A DNA stretch of 64,000 bases from Sinorhizobium americanum. GTDB taxonomy: Bacteria > Pseudomonadota > Alphaproteobacteria > Rhizobiales > Rhizobiaceae. Positions 35,502 to 44,946 of the stretch are shown one piece after another. The translations under genes were made by a program, and so were the position numbers. Below the pieces are notes generated by a model that had not been told where the DNA came from, made no database searches, and saw only the letters and a program-made list of their open reading frames with translations. The stretch lies in assembly GCF_001651855.1 (NCBI RefSeq), contig NZ_LNQC01000080.1, positions 62,001-126,000 of the forward strand, in the 5' to 3' direction. Each line of letters begins with the position of its first letter. The stretch's first letter is position 1.

Positions 35502-37130
35502 ATGATAAAAACCGTCTCCACCAACCCCTATGGCGACCAGAAGCCAGGCACATCGGGCCTTAGGAAGAAGGTTCCGGTCTTCCAGCAGAAGAACTATGCT
35601 GAGAACTTCATCCAGTCGATTTTCGATTCGCTTGAAGGCTTCGCGGGAGAGACGCTGGTGATCGGCGGCGACGGCCGCTACTACAACCGCGAAGTCATTC
35701 AGAAGGCGATCAAGATGGCCGCGGCGAACGGCTTCGGCCGTGTGCTCGTCGGCCGCGGCGGCATCCTTTCGACGCCCGCCGCCTCGAATGTCATCCGCAA
35801 ATACAAGGCCTTCGGCGGCATCGTGCTGTCGGCAAGCCACAACCCCGGTGGACCGACTGAGGACTTCGGCATCAAGTACAATGTCGGCAATGGCGGTCCG
35901 GCACCGGAAAAGGTGACGGATGCGATCTTCGCCCGCACCAAGACGATCGACAGCTACAGGATTGCCGATGTCGGTGACGTCAATCTCGACGTCGAGGGGT
36001 CTCAGCAGGTCGAGGACATGACCGTGACGGTCATCGATCCGGTCGCCGACTATGCCGAGCTTATGGAGAGCCTGTTCGACTTCGCGGCGATCCGCAAGCT
36101 GATTTCCGGCGGCTTCCGCGTCGTCTTCGACGCGATGAGCGCCGTCACCGGACCCTATGCCAAGGAGATCATCGAGAAACGGCTCGGCGCGCCGAAAGGC
36201 TCGGTGATGAACTTCATCCCCCTGCCCGACTTCGGTGGCCATCATCCGGACCCGAACCTCGTCCACGCCCGTGCGCTCTACGAGACCATGATGGCGCCCG
36301 ACGCGCCCGATTTCGGCGCCGCCTCAGACGGCGACGGCGACCGCAACCTGATCGTCGGCAAGGGTATTTTCGTCACCCCGTCCGACAGCTTGGCGATCCT
36401 GGCCGCCAATGCGCATCTGGCGACCGGCTACGCCAAGGGACTTTCCGGCATCGCCCGCTCCATGCCGACGAGCGGTGCTGCCGACCGCGTCGCGGAAAAG
36501 CTCGGCATCGGCCTCTACGAGACGCCGACCGGCTGGAAATTCTTCGGCAACCTGCTCGACGAGGGCATGACGACGATCTGCGGCGAGGAAAGCGCCGGCA
36601 CCGGGTCCAACCACGTGCGCGAAAAGGACGGCCTCTGGGCGGTCTTGCTGTGGCTCAACATCCTGGCGGTGCGCAAGGAAAGCGCGCTCGACATCGTCCG
36701 CCAGCACTGGTCGACCTATGGCCGCAACTATTATTCGCGCCATGACTATGAGGGCGTCGATTCCGACGCTGCAAACGCCCTGATCGCCGCACTCCGCGAA
36801 AAGCTCGCCGGCCTGCCGGGCACGAGCTTCGGCGCGCTGAAGGTCGAGACCGCGGATGATTTCTCCTACAACGATCCGGTCGACAAGTCGGTGAGCAGCA
36901 ACCAGGGCATCCGCATCCTCTTCAAGGGCGGATCGCGCGTCGTCTTTCGGCTTTCCGGCACCGGTACCTCCGGCGCGACGCTGCGGGTCTATATCGAGCG
37001 TTTCGAGCCTGACCCGGCGCGCCACGACCTCGACACCCAGGAAGCCCTTGCCGACCTGATCGCCGTCGCCGACGACATCGCCGAGATCAAGTCGCGCACC
37101 GGCCGCCAGGCGCCGAGCGTTATTACCTGA
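35502..37130 (+). CDS. pgm: Phosphoglucomutase (alpha-D-glucose phosphate-specific)
   Basis: 542-residue mutase that interconverts glucose-6-phosphate and glucose-1-phosphate, feeding glgC and draining glgP. The phosphoserine loop is LSASHNPGGP (Ser112), the metal loop is SDGDGDRN, the sugar loop is GEESAGTGSNHV, and the phosphate site RLSGTGTSGATLR lies near the C-terminus. ATG 35502 is 4 bp after the glgA stop. As in Agrobacterium, it is part of the glycogen operon and also supplies precursors for surface polysaccharides. Confidence 0.96.
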   Translation: MIKTVSTNPYGDQKPGTSGLRKKVPVFQQKNYAENFIQSIFDSLEGFAGETLVIGGDGRYYNREVIQKAIKMAAANGFGRVLVGRGGILSTPAASNVIRKYKAFGGIVLSASHNPGGPTEDFGIKYNVGNGGPAPEKVTDAIFARTKTIDSYRIADVGDVNLDVEGSQQVEDMTVTVIDPVADYAELMESLFDFAAIRKLISGGFRVVFDAMSAVTGPYAKEIIEKRLGAPKGSVMNFIPLPDFGGHHPDPNLVHARALYETMMAPDAPDFGAASDGDGDRNLIVGKGIFVTPSDSLAILAANAHLATGYAKGLSGIARSMPTSGAADRVAEKLGIGLYETPTGWKFFGNLLDEGMTTICGEESAGTGSNHVREKDGLWAVLLWLNILAVRKESALDIVRQHWSTYGRNYYSRHDYEGVDSDAANALIAALREKLAGLPGTSFGALKVETADDFSYNDPVDKSVSSNQGIRILFKGGSRVVFRLSGTGTSGATLRVYIERFEPDPARHDLDTQEALADLIAVADDIAEIKSRTGRQAPSVIT

Positions 37131-37173
37131 GACCGTTTGCCATCACGTCGCTCTCTATGTTGTCCTTTACCCC

Positions 37174-37336
37174 CCTCTGCCCTGCCGGGCATCTCCCACA
37201 CAAGGGGGGAGATCGACTCGCGGCGAACTCATAGCTCCACCAGGAAAGCCTGCAATTCGGAGCCTTGTGATTTGGCATTGCCGCAAGCCCCGTCCAATCT
37301 CCCCCCTTGTGGGGGAGATGCCCGGCAGGGCAGAGG
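37174..37336. repeat. Large inverted repeat with 40-bp arms between pgm and glgX
   Basis: The arms at 37174-37213 and 37297-37336 are reverse complements at 39 of 40 positions and enclose 83 bp. Each arm has its own inner symmetry (CCCTTG-type core, GGGAGAT). G/C-run repeats of this kind are widespread between rhizobial genes. A transcript crossing it would fold into a very stable stem just before glgX. Confidence 0.85.
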
Positions 37337-37387
37337 TGGTGGACGGGGGACCGATTTCAACTGCAGATCAACAAGGACCGCACCCTC

Positions 37388-39352
37388 ATGCCAACGACCG
37401 GAATTCCACCCCTCGGCGTGACGCGCACGCCTGTCGGTACTCGCTTTGCCGTATGGTCGCACAATGCCGCCCGTATCGATCTCTGCCTGTTCGACAAGCA
37501 GGGCGAAAAGGAACTGCGCCGCCTGTCGATGGCACGCGACGGCGATGTGCACAGCATCACCCTTGCCGACGTCCCAACTGGCAGTCGCTATGGCCTGCGC
37601 GCCGAGGGCGTCTACTCACCCGATCACGGATTGTGGTTCGATCCATCGAAGCTGCTGGTCGATCCCTATGCCATAGAACTCGACCGCCCCTTTCGCCACG
37701 AGCCGCGCCTGACAGTCTTCGGCGAGGAAACCGCCGACCTCGTGCCGAAAGGAATCGTGGCGGACGTCAAGGCGGCAAAGCCGAAGCCGCCGTTGTTCCG
37801 GCCCGGTGGGCTGATCTACGAGGTCGCGGTCAAGCCGTTCACCATTCTTCATCCGGAGGTTCCGGAAAAGAAGCGCGGCACGCTGGCCGCCCTCGCCGAG
37901 CCGGTCGTCATCGAGCACCTGCACCACCTCGGCGTCTCGGCCGTCGAACTGATGCCGATCGTCGCCTGGATCGACGAGCGGCACCTGCCGCCGCTCGGAC
38001 TTCACAACGGCTGGGGCTACAACCCGATCGCGCCGATGGCGCTCGATCCGCGCCTGGTTCCGGGCGGGCTCAAGGAATTGCGCAAGACCGTCGAAGCCCT
38101 GCACAAGGCCGGCATCGGCGTCATCCTCGATCTCGTCTTCAACCATTCCGGCGAGAGCGACCGCTACGGCACGACGCTTTCGATGCGCGGTCTCGACAAT
38201 CTCGGTTACTATCGCCATGTCACCGGCCAGCCCGGCGAACTCATTAACGACACCGGCTGCGGCAATACCATCGCCTGCGATCACCCGATGGTTCAAAGGC
38301 TGGTCCTCGATAGCCTGCGTCACTTCGTTCTCGCCGCCGGCGTCGACGGCTTTCGCTTCGATCTTGCCTCCATCCTCGGCAGGGATACGAGCGGCTTTCA
38401 TCGCGACGCAGCGCTCTTCTCGGCGATCGCAGCCGATCCGCTGTTGTCGGACCGCGTGCTCGTCGCCGAGCCTTGGGACACCGGTCCCGGCGGCTATCAG
38501 CTCGGCAATTTCCCTGAAGGATTCCTCGAATGGAACGATCGGGCGCGCGACGATATCCGCCGCTATTGGCGCGGCGACCGGCATGCCGTGGGCGCGCTCG
38601 CCACCGCGCTTGCCGGCTCCTCCGACACGTTTTCGCGCTGGGGCGAAACGAGAACGCGCAGCGTCAATTTCATCGCCGCCCATGACGGTTTCACGCTCTT
38701 CGACCTCGTCTCCTATGCGCGCAAGCACAATGAGGCGAATGGCGAAGGCAATCGAGATGGGCACAACGAAAATTATTCCTGGAACAACGGAGCCGAAGGG
38801 CCGACTGACGATCCGGAGGTCGTTACGGCGCGGCGGAACGATGCCATGGCGCTCCTCGGCAGCCTCTTCGCCTCCCGCGGAACGATCATGCTGTCGGCAG
38901 GGGACGAAGGCGGCCGCAGCCAGCATGGCAACAACAATGCCTATGCGCAGGACAACCCGATCACCTGGCTCGACTGGAGGAGGCTCGACCAGAAACTGGT
39001 CGACCACACGGCTGCGCTCTCCGCCATGCGCCGTCGCTTCGGCGTCTTCGCCGAGACCCCATTCTTCACCGGCCAGGGCGACGTCGCCTGGCTGCGGTTC
39101 GATGGTCGGCCGATGACCATCGAAGATTGGGAACATCCGGCAACCGACAACCTGATCATGGTCCTTTCGACCGAGGATCGGCAGCAGCAGCGATCGACCC
39201 GGCTCGCCGTCGTCATCAACCGCAGCCATGCGCCGCATCCGTTCAGCCCGCCCACGAGCCTCAACGGCGAATGGCAAGATGCCCTCTCGGACGCGGCGCT
39301 GCCGGCCGAAGCCCCGGCGCGATCGGTGACCTTTCTCCTCGAGGTTTTCTAA
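37388..39352 (+). CDS. glgX: Glycogen debranching enzyme
   Basis: 654-residue GH13 isoamylase-type enzyme that hydrolyses alpha-1,6 branches left by phosphorylase. It has an N-terminal CBM48-like domain (GTRFAVWSHNAARIDLCLFD), NHSGESD, the nucleophile in GFRFDLASILGR (Asp325), the acid in VLVAEPWDTGPGGYQ (Glu361), and NFIAAHDGFTLFDLV. ATG 37388 follows AAGGA. It sits after pgm beyond the large inverted repeat, so its expression may be partly uncoupled from the upstream genes. Confidence 0.94.
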   Translation: MPTTGIPPLGVTRTPVGTRFAVWSHNAARIDLCLFDKQGEKELRRLSMARDGDVHSITLADVPTGSRYGLRAEGVYSPDHGLWFDPSKLLVDPYAIELDRPFRHEPRLTVFGEETADLVPKGIVADVKAAKPKPPLFRPGGLIYEVAVKPFTILHPEVPEKKRGTLAALAEPVVIEHLHHLGVSAVELMPIVAWIDERHLPPLGLHNGWGYNPIAPMALDPRLVPGGLKELRKTVEALHKAGIGVILDLVFNHSGESDRYGTTLSMRGLDNLGYYRHVTGQPGELINDTGCGNTIACDHPMVQRLVLDSLRHFVLAAGVDGFRFDLASILGRDTSGFHRDAALFSAIAADPLLSDRVLVAEPWDTGPGGYQLGNFPEGFLEWNDRARDDIRRYWRGDRHAVGALATALAGSSDTFSRWGETRTRSVNFIAAHDGFTLFDLVSYARKHNEANGEGNRDGHNENYSWNNGAEGPTDDPEVVTARRNDAMALLGSLFASRGTIMLSAGDEGGRSQHGNNNAYAQDNPITWLDWRRLDQKLVDHTAALSAMRRRFGVFAETPFFTGQGDVAWLRFDGRPMTIEDWEHPATDNLIMVLSTEDRQQQRSTRLAVVINRSHAPHPFSPPTSLNGEWQDALSDAALPAEAPARSVTFLLEVF

Positions 39353-39429
39353 AGATTTACCGCCACTTGCTAGAAATTGCCCGGCCGGCCTATAGATCGA
39401 TAGGCAGGCCGCTGGTTCAGGACAATCAC

Positions 39430-39918
39430 ATGCCGCAGGACATTTCACTTTCCGAAGTCAAGCATCTGATCGGCAAAGAGATCGGCGTATCCGACTGGAT
39501 CACCGTTACCCAGAAGACCATCGACAATTTTGCCGAGGCGACGGGCGACTTCCAGTTCATCCACACCGATCCCGAGCGGGCGGTCGCCGAAACCCCGTTC
39601 GGCGGCACGATCGCGCACGGTTTCCTGTCGCTCTCGCTGCTCTCAGCCATGAACTACAATTGCCTGCCTAAGATCCGCGAGCAGACGATGGGCATCAATT
39701 ACGGCTTCGACAAGGTGCGCTTCATGGCACCCGTCAAGAGCGGCGCACGGGTGCGCGGCCGCTTCAGCATGGCCGACGCGCGCTTCCGCGGCGCCGGCAT
39801 GCTGATGATCACCTATGACGCAACCGTCGAGATCGAGGGCGAGCGCAAGCCCGCCCTGACGGCCGTGTGGCAGACGATCGTCCAGTTCGACCCGAAGGAC
39901 CGGCCGGCCGATGCCTGA
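39430..39918 (+). CDS. MaoC family (R)-specific enoyl-CoA hydratase-like protein
   Basis: 162-residue hot-dog fold protein. The hydratase-2 dyad is seen in FAEATGDFQFIHTDPERA (Asp and His) and the GGTIAHGFLSLSLL motif. Such proteins hydrate trans-2-enoyl-CoA to (R)-3-hydroxyacyl-CoA, in fatty acid degradation or polyhydroxyalkanoate supply. ATG 39430 gives the typical MPQDISLSEV start. It overlaps the next gene by 8 bp. A PHA role next to glycogen genes is attractive but unproven. Confidence 0.87.
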   Translation: MPQDISLSEVKHLIGKEIGVSDWITVTQKTIDNFAEATGDFQFIHTDPERAVAETPFGGTIAHGFLSLSLLSAMNYNCLPKIREQTMGINYGFDKVRFMAPVKSGARVRGRFSMADARFRGAGMLMITYDATVEIEGERKPALTAVWQTIVQFDPKDRPADA

Positions 39919-40981
39919 CGCCGGGCCGGCCGACTCCGTCCGCAGCGCATTTCGCGACCAGGCGAAAGCCTGCGAGCAACTCGGCTCGCCTTTCACGGCG
40001 CGCCTTTGCCGGCTAGCTGCCGAGCATCTTAACGAAAAGACCGCGGTGGGGCGCCGCGTCCTGACTTGGCCGGGCGACCCATCCGCCAATGTCGACGCGC
40101 TCGCGCTCAGGCTTTTCGGTTCCCTTCACGCACTGGTTCTCCTCAACCGCGACGAGGTGTTGGCAGGATGCTATTCGCCCAATCACACCGATGACGCCAT
40201 GCTATGGGCCGCTTGCGAGGGCGCACTCGCGAGGCACGCGGACTTCATTCTTCAGAGGCTTCGCTCTGCGCCGCAAACCAATGAGGTGCGCCGCTCCGGT
40301 GCGTTGCTTCCCGGCTTCCTGACAATAACCGGCCTACTTCGCAAGGGCCTTGTCCTCTCCGAGATCGGCGCCAGCGCCGGCTTGAACCTCTACTGGGATC
40401 GCTATCGATACGCTCACCCCGACGGGGCTTGGGGCGATGAGACGGCCGACGTTGTCATCGCGCCCGAGTGGCGAGGAGAAACGCCGAAGCTTGGGTCCGT
40501 GGAGATAGTCGAGCGCGCCGGTTGCGATCTCAACCCGCTGAACCCGGCCGACGAGGACGACCGGCTGCGGCTGCTCTCCTATATCTGGGCCGACCAGTTG
40601 GACCGGCTCGATCGAACGAGGAAAGCCTTGGACATCGCCGCGTCTGAAGGCCGGCCAGTCGAGCGCGCCGACGCAATCGACTGGCTCAAGGTCCGGCTCG
40701 CGCTGAGGTTTCCGGGCGCGGTGCATGTCATCTATCACTCAATCGCCTGGCAATACCTGCCGGCGACGGCGCAGCGTGAAGGCGAGGCCCCGATTTCGGC
40801 CGCCGGCGCGGCAGCGACCGGCGAGGCGCCGCTGGCCCGGCTGCAGATGGAGGGAGACGGCCAAACACCCGGAGCGGCATTGTCGCTTCAGATATGGCCG
40901 GGCGGTGAAAAGCACCTCATCGGCCGCGCCGACTACCACGGCCGATGGGTCACATGGCAAGGCTGGCCGGCAAGCGCCTGA
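39911..40981 (+). CDS. DUF2332 family protein
   Basis: 356-residue cytosolic protein. It fits the DUF2332 pattern with AFRDQAKACEQLGSPFTARLCRLAAEHL at the N-terminus, the central EIGASAGLNLYWDRYRY, and the C-terminal VHVIYHSIAWQYLP. The EIGASAGLN segment resembles a methyltransferase glycine loop, but no enzyme activity is known to me for the family. Translation is coupled to the MaoC gene through an 8-bp overlap. A shared terminator follows. Confidence 0.8.
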   Translation: MPDAGPADSVRSAFRDQAKACEQLGSPFTARLCRLAAEHLNEKTAVGRRVLTWPGDPSANVDALALRLFGSLHALVLLNRDEVLAGCYSPNHTDDAMLWAACEGALARHADFILQRLRSAPQTNEVRRSGALLPGFLTITGLLRKGLVLSEIGASAGLNLYWDRYRYAHPDGAWGDETADVVIAPEWRGETPKLGSVEIVERAGCDLNPLNPADEDDRLRLLSYIWADQLDRLDRTRKALDIAASEGRPVERADAIDWLKVRLALRFPGAVHVIYHSIAWQYLPATAQREGEAPISAAGAAATGEAPLARLQMEGDGQTPGAALSLQIWPGGEKHLIGRADYHGRWVTWQGWPASA

Positions 40982-41002
40982 CCATGTCCGCTTGGCAAGA
41001 AA

Positions 41003-41029
41003 AAAAGCGGCAGGTGCTCTGCCGCTTTT
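41003..41029. terminator. Bidirectional terminator between DUF2332 and soxG
   Basis: AAAAGCGGCAG (41003-41013) pairs perfectly with CTGCCGCTTTT (41019-41029). A-rich and T-rich flanks let it work in both directions for these convergent units. Confidence 0.85.
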
Positions 41030-41051
41030 CCAGTTTCCGAGACGCGCCTTT

Positions 41052-41606
41052 TCAATGCGCCGCGTCTTCAGCGCCTTCCGAAAGCAGGCCGAAGACGAAG
41101 GGCGCGAACGACCGCCAGCACTCGAGGCGGAACGTGTCCTCGGCCGTGCGGAGGAGAACGATCTCGGCCTTGCCGAAAATGGTGCGCGAGCAGGCGCCGA
41201 CCGGGAAGAGGCCGAGCGACAGGTCCTGCGGGCAGCCGCTGTTGATCGCCACTTCCGCGCCCGGTCCGCTGACGATGATCGCCATGTTGCGGTGCGACAC
41301 ATCGACGGCCGAATGCAAGGCGCCGCTGGACGCCGCGGCGCCCATCAGCTCGGCACCGTCCTCGTCGATCACCAGCCACTCGTCCGGGCCGAGCCAGAGC
41401 GCGTGGCGCTTGGCCGTCGAAGCCGAGGTCTTCGGCCGCGTTGGGAGCGTCACCCCGAGAGCAGCCGAAAGGGCCGGAACCGCGTCTTTGCCGGCGCGCA
41501 GCGCGATCCGCGCTGCGGGTGCCGCCGGCGTGAGGACCGCCGCGTGCGAACCGCCCCTGAGGCCGGCGAGCGGAACTTTGCGAGTTGCAATTGCCTGGTC
41601 AGCCAT
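41052..41606 (-). CDS. soxG: Sarcosine oxidase gamma subunit
   Basis: 184-residue gamma subunit of the heterotetrameric sarcosine oxidase. The sequence has the family's GPDEWLVIDEDG and VDVSHRNMAIIVSGPGAEVAINSGCPQDL segments, which resemble a GcvT-like fold. The subunit stabilises the complex and has no known catalytic residues of its own. AAGGAGG precedes ATG 41606, and the start overlaps the end of soxA by 8 bp. It is last in soxBDAG. Confidence 0.92.
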   Translation of the reverse strand: MADQAIATRKVPLAGLRGGSHAAVLTPAAPAARIALRAGKDAVPALSAALGVTLPTRPKTSASTAKRHALWLGPDEWLVIDEDGAELMGAAASSGALHSAVDVSHRNMAIIVSGPGAEVAINSGCPQDLSLGLFPVGACSRTIFGKAEIVLLRTAEDTFRLECWRSFAPFVFGLLSEGAEDAAH

Positions 41607-44592
41607 GGAGGCGACCTCCTTCCTTGTCAAAGAACACCATGTCGCTCACCTCGACGGCGACGGTCCGGTCGGCCATCGGCACGTAGAGCGTCTGGCCGAG
41701 GCGCGCCTGGCCGCCGGCAACGACAGCCATCGCGATCGAGCGGCCGCAATTCGACGACCAGTAGGACGAGGTCACATGGCCGAGCATGGTCATCGGTTTC
41801 GGTTCGTTCGGATCGGCGACGATCTGCGCGCCCTCCTCCAGCACCACCTTCGGATCCTTGGTGAGCAGGCCGACGAGCTGCTTGCGACCGTCCTTGACGA
41901 GATCGGGGCGCTTCAGGCCGCGTATGCCGACGAAATCCGGCTTCTTCTTCGACACCGCCCAGGAAACGCCGGCATCATGCGGCGTGAGGGTGCCGTCGGT
42001 GTCCTGGCCGACGATGATGTAGCCCTTCTCGGCGCGCAGCACGTGCATCGTCTCGGTTCCGTAGGCGCAGGCGCCCATCGGTTCCGCCCGGGCCCAGATC
42101 GCCTCCCAGACCGCCTGGCCATAGTCCGCCGGGACGTTGACCTCGAAGCCGAGCTCGCCGGTGAACGACATGCGGAAGAGCCTTGTCGGCACGCCGCAGA
42201 TCTTTCCTTCGGCGACGCTCATATGCGGAAGCGCCTCATTGGAGAGGTCGATGCCTTCGACGAGCGGCGCGATGATCTCGCGCGCCTTCGGACCCTGCAC
42301 GGCGATGACGGCCCATTGTTCCGTCGTCGAGGTCAGCCACACCTTCAGATGCGGGAACTCCGTCTGCAGATAGTCTTCCATGTGCTGGAGGACGCGCGGC
42401 GCGCCGCCGGTCGTCGTCGTCACGTGGAAACGATCCTCGGCCAGCCGGCCGACGACGCCGTCGTCATAGACGAAGCCGTCGTCGCGCAGCATGATGCCAT
42501 AGCGGCAGCGGCCGGGCTTCAGATTATCCCAAGCGTTCGTGTACATGAGGTTCAGGAACTGGGCCGCATCGGGGCCGACCACCTCGATCTTGCCGAGCGT
42601 CGATGCATCGAAAACCCCGGCGACGTCACGAACCGTCTTGCACTCGCGAGCGACCGCGTCATGCATGCTCTCGCCCGCCTTCGGATAGAACCAGGCGCGC
42701 TTCCAGTTTCCGACATCCTCGAACTCGGCGCCCTGCGCCTCCTCCCAGGAATGCATCGGCGTCTTGCGGGCCGGATCGAACAGGCTGCCGCGCGAATGGT
42801 TGACGATCGCACCGAAGGTTATCGGCGTATAGGGCTGGCGGAAGGTCGTCAGGCCGACCTCCGGGATCCCCTTACCGAGCGCTTCCGCAGCGATTGCAAG
42901 CCCGTGCATGTTGGAGAGCTTGCCCTGGTCGGAGGCCATGCCGTTGGTGGTGAAGCGCTTGATGTGCTCGACCGAGTGCATGCCTTCGCGCACGGCAAGA
43001 CGAATGTCCTTGGCGCAGACGTCGTGCTGGAAGTCGATGAAGGCCTTGACGGTCGTGTCCGGTCCGGCCCCTTCGGCCGCCCCGATCATGCCGCCCGTCC
43101 AGTCGAAGGCGTTCTGGCCGGTGAGCGCGACCTGCGCCCCGCCTTCGGCGCCAGCAGCGCGTGCCGCCAGTTCGCCGGCGGCAAGCGCCTCGTCGATCGT
43201 CGCCTGGAGATCGTCGGTGCCGTTGCAGGCGCCGATCGACAGACAATCCTGCGCATAGGTGCCGGGCAGGAAACGCTCCGTCTCCGCATCGAACTTCACC
43301 TTGCCGCGCGACTGCGAGAAGAGGTGCACCGACGGCGTCCAGCCGGCCGAGACGAGCAGCGCATCGACGGCGATCTTGCGGGCCCCGCTGCCGCCGTTGC
43401 GGGCGACGGTGATCGAGGCGATCCGGAGTTTGCCCGTCGTGTTGACGACGGAGTGCCCCTTGAGCACCTCGATGCCGAGCTCTCTCGCCTTCTCCAGCAC
43501 CGCTTCACCCGGCCGTTCGCGGCAATCGACGATCACTGGAACAGCGACACCGGCTTTCCTGAGGTCGAAGGCGGCTTCGTAGGCGGAATCATGCGCCGTG
43601 TAGACGCCGACTTTCTTGCCGACGGCAACGCCGAAATGGTTGAGGAAGGTGCGGCCCGCCGAGGCCAGCAGGATGCCCGGCCGGTCGTTGTTGGCAAACA
43701 CCATGTGGCGCTCGATCGCGCCGTTGGCGAGGACCACCTTCTTGGCGCGGACCTGCCAGAGACGTTCGCGCGGCAGCGCCTTGTCAGGCGCCGCGAGATG
43801 GTCGGTCACGCGTTCCACCAGCCCGACGAAATTGTGGTTGTAATAGCCAAAAGCCGTCGTGCGGGTGAGCAGCGTGACATTGTCCATGGCGGCGAGCGCC
43901 TGCCCGGTCGCCTGGGCCCAGTCGTAACCGGGCTTGCCGTCGATGGTGGTGCCGCTGTCATAGCGCAGCGCGCCGCCGACATCCGGCTGCTCGTCGCAGA
44001 GGATCACTTTCGCGCCCGCCTTTGCCGCGGCGAGCGCGGCCGCAAGACCGGCAACGCCGGCGCCGACGACCAGCACGTCGCAATGGGCATAGCGGCTCGC
44101 ATAATGATCCGGATCGGGCTCGGTCGGCGCCACGCCGAGGCCGGCTGCCCGGCGGATGAAGGGCTCGTAGAGCGCGTGCCACGCCGCCTTCGGCCACATG
44201 AAGGTCTTGTAGTAGAAGCCGGCGGCGAAGAAGGGCGACAGGAGATCGTTGAAGCCGCCGACGTCGAAGGCAAGTGACGGCCAGCGGTTCTGCGAGGCGA
44301 CCTTCATGCCGTCGAAGACTTCCTGCACGGTGGCGCGCACGTTCGGCTGGCGGCGGGCCGCATCGCGCGAGACGTCGAGAAGCGCATTCGGCTCCTCGGC
44401 GCCCGCGGAAAGGATGCCGCGCGGACGGTGATACTTGAACGAACGGCCGACGAGATGGATGTCGTTGGCGATCAGCGCCGAGGCGACCGTATCGCCCTCG
44501 AGCGCCGTCAAAGTCCGGCCGTCGAAGCTGAAGCGTGCGGTGCGGGCCGGCGTCAGGCGTCCCGCTCCCGAAATACGATTGACCCCGCTCAT
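41599..44592 (-). CDS. soxA: Sarcosine oxidase alpha subunit
   Basis: 997 residues. The N-terminal ferredoxin-like part (RTARFSFDGRTLTALEGDTVASAL) is followed by a nucleotide-binding oxidoreductase region with DVLVVGAGVAGLAAALAAAKAG, then a C-terminal GcvT-like aminomethyltransferase domain (about 600-990) that binds tetrahydrofolate. The complex oxidises sarcosine to glycine and passes the methylene group to folate. ATG 44592 follows the soxD stop by a 4-bp overlap. The second in-frame ATG upstream has no family match. Confidence 0.95.
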   Translation of the reverse strand: MSGVNRISGAGRLTPARTARFSFDGRTLTALEGDTVASALIANDIHLVGRSFKYHRPRGILSAGAEEPNALLDVSRDAARRQPNVRATVQEVFDGMKVASQNRWPSLAFDVGGFNDLLSPFFAAGFYYKTFMWPKAAWHALYEPFIRRAAGLGVAPTEPDPDHYASRYAHCDVLVVGAGVAGLAAALAAAKAGAKVILCDEQPDVGGALRYDSGTTIDGKPGYDWAQATGQALAAMDNVTLLTRTTAFGYYNHNFVGLVERVTDHLAAPDKALPRERLWQVRAKKVVLANGAIERHMVFANNDRPGILLASAGRTFLNHFGVAVGKKVGVYTAHDSAYEAAFDLRKAGVAVPVIVDCRERPGEAVLEKARELGIEVLKGHSVVNTTGKLRIASITVARNGGSGARKIAVDALLVSAGWTPSVHLFSQSRGKVKFDAETERFLPGTYAQDCLSIGACNGTDDLQATIDEALAAGELAARAAGAEGGAQVALTGQNAFDWTGGMIGAAEGAGPDTTVKAFIDFQHDVCAKDIRLAVREGMHSVEHIKRFTTNGMASDQGKLSNMHGLAIAAEALGKGIPEVGLTTFRQPYTPITFGAIVNHSRGSLFDPARKTPMHSWEEAQGAEFEDVGNWKRAWFYPKAGESMHDAVARECKTVRDVAGVFDASTLGKIEVVGPDAAQFLNLMYTNAWDNLKPGRCRYGIMLRDDGFVYDDGVVGRLAEDRFHVTTTTGGAPRVLQHMEDYLQTEFPHLKVWLTSTTEQWAVIAVQGPKAREIIAPLVEGIDLSNEALPHMSVAEGKICGVPTRLFRMSFTGELGFEVNVPADYGQAVWEAIWARAEPMGACAYGTETMHVLRAEKGYIIVGQDTDGTLTPHDAGVSWAVSKKKPDFVGIRGLKRPDLVKDGRKQLVGLLTKDPKVVLEEGAQIVADPNEPKPMTMLGHVTSSYWSSNCGRSIAMAVVAGGQARLGQTLYVPMADRTVAVEVSDMVFFDKEGGRLHG

Positions 44593-44930
44593 TGGGCTGC
44601 TCCTTCCAGGGCCTCGTAGGTTTCGACCGTCGCGCTCGTCTCGGGCGCCGCGTCGAGATTGGGCTTCGGCTCGCCGGCCTTGTAGGTCGTCAGGAACCGG
44701 TCGCTCACCGTATCGCGGGCGGCGTTGAAAAACCGGCCGCAGCCGTGGATGTGGCGCCATCTCTCGAAGATCACGCCCTTGGGATTGTCGCGCAGGAAGA
44801 AATACGCCTCGAACTCTTCGTCGCTGATCTCGGCGATATTGGTGGGGCGGGCGATGTGGGCATCACCGCCGTTGCGGAATTCGAGCTCGGAACGCTCTTC
44901 TTCGCAGTAGGGGCAATAAATCAGAAGCAT
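44589..44930 (-). CDS. soxD: Sarcosine oxidase delta subunit
   Basis: 113-residue zinc-binding subunit. It begins MLLIYCPYCEEERSELEF with a Cys pair and carries HIHGCGRFFNAARDT, which together form the structural zinc site. It is 4 bp overlapped with soxA and 16 bp after soxB, which fits the fixed order B-D-A-G. Confidence 0.95.
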   Translation of the reverse strand: MLLIYCPYCEEERSELEFRNGGDAHIARPTNIAEISDEEFEAYFFLRDNPKGVIFERWRHIHGCGRFFNAARDTVSDRFLTTYKAGEPKPNLDAAPETSATVETYEALEGAAQ

Positions 44931-44946
44931 CTGGAAAGTCCTCGCA

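Noticed and set aside
40945..44277. Very long open plus-strand frame antisense to soxA/soxG
   Set aside because: It is composed of Arg, Ala and Gly-rich sequence with no family, and the minus strand encodes clear sarcosine oxidase subunits. High GC makes such antisense frames common.
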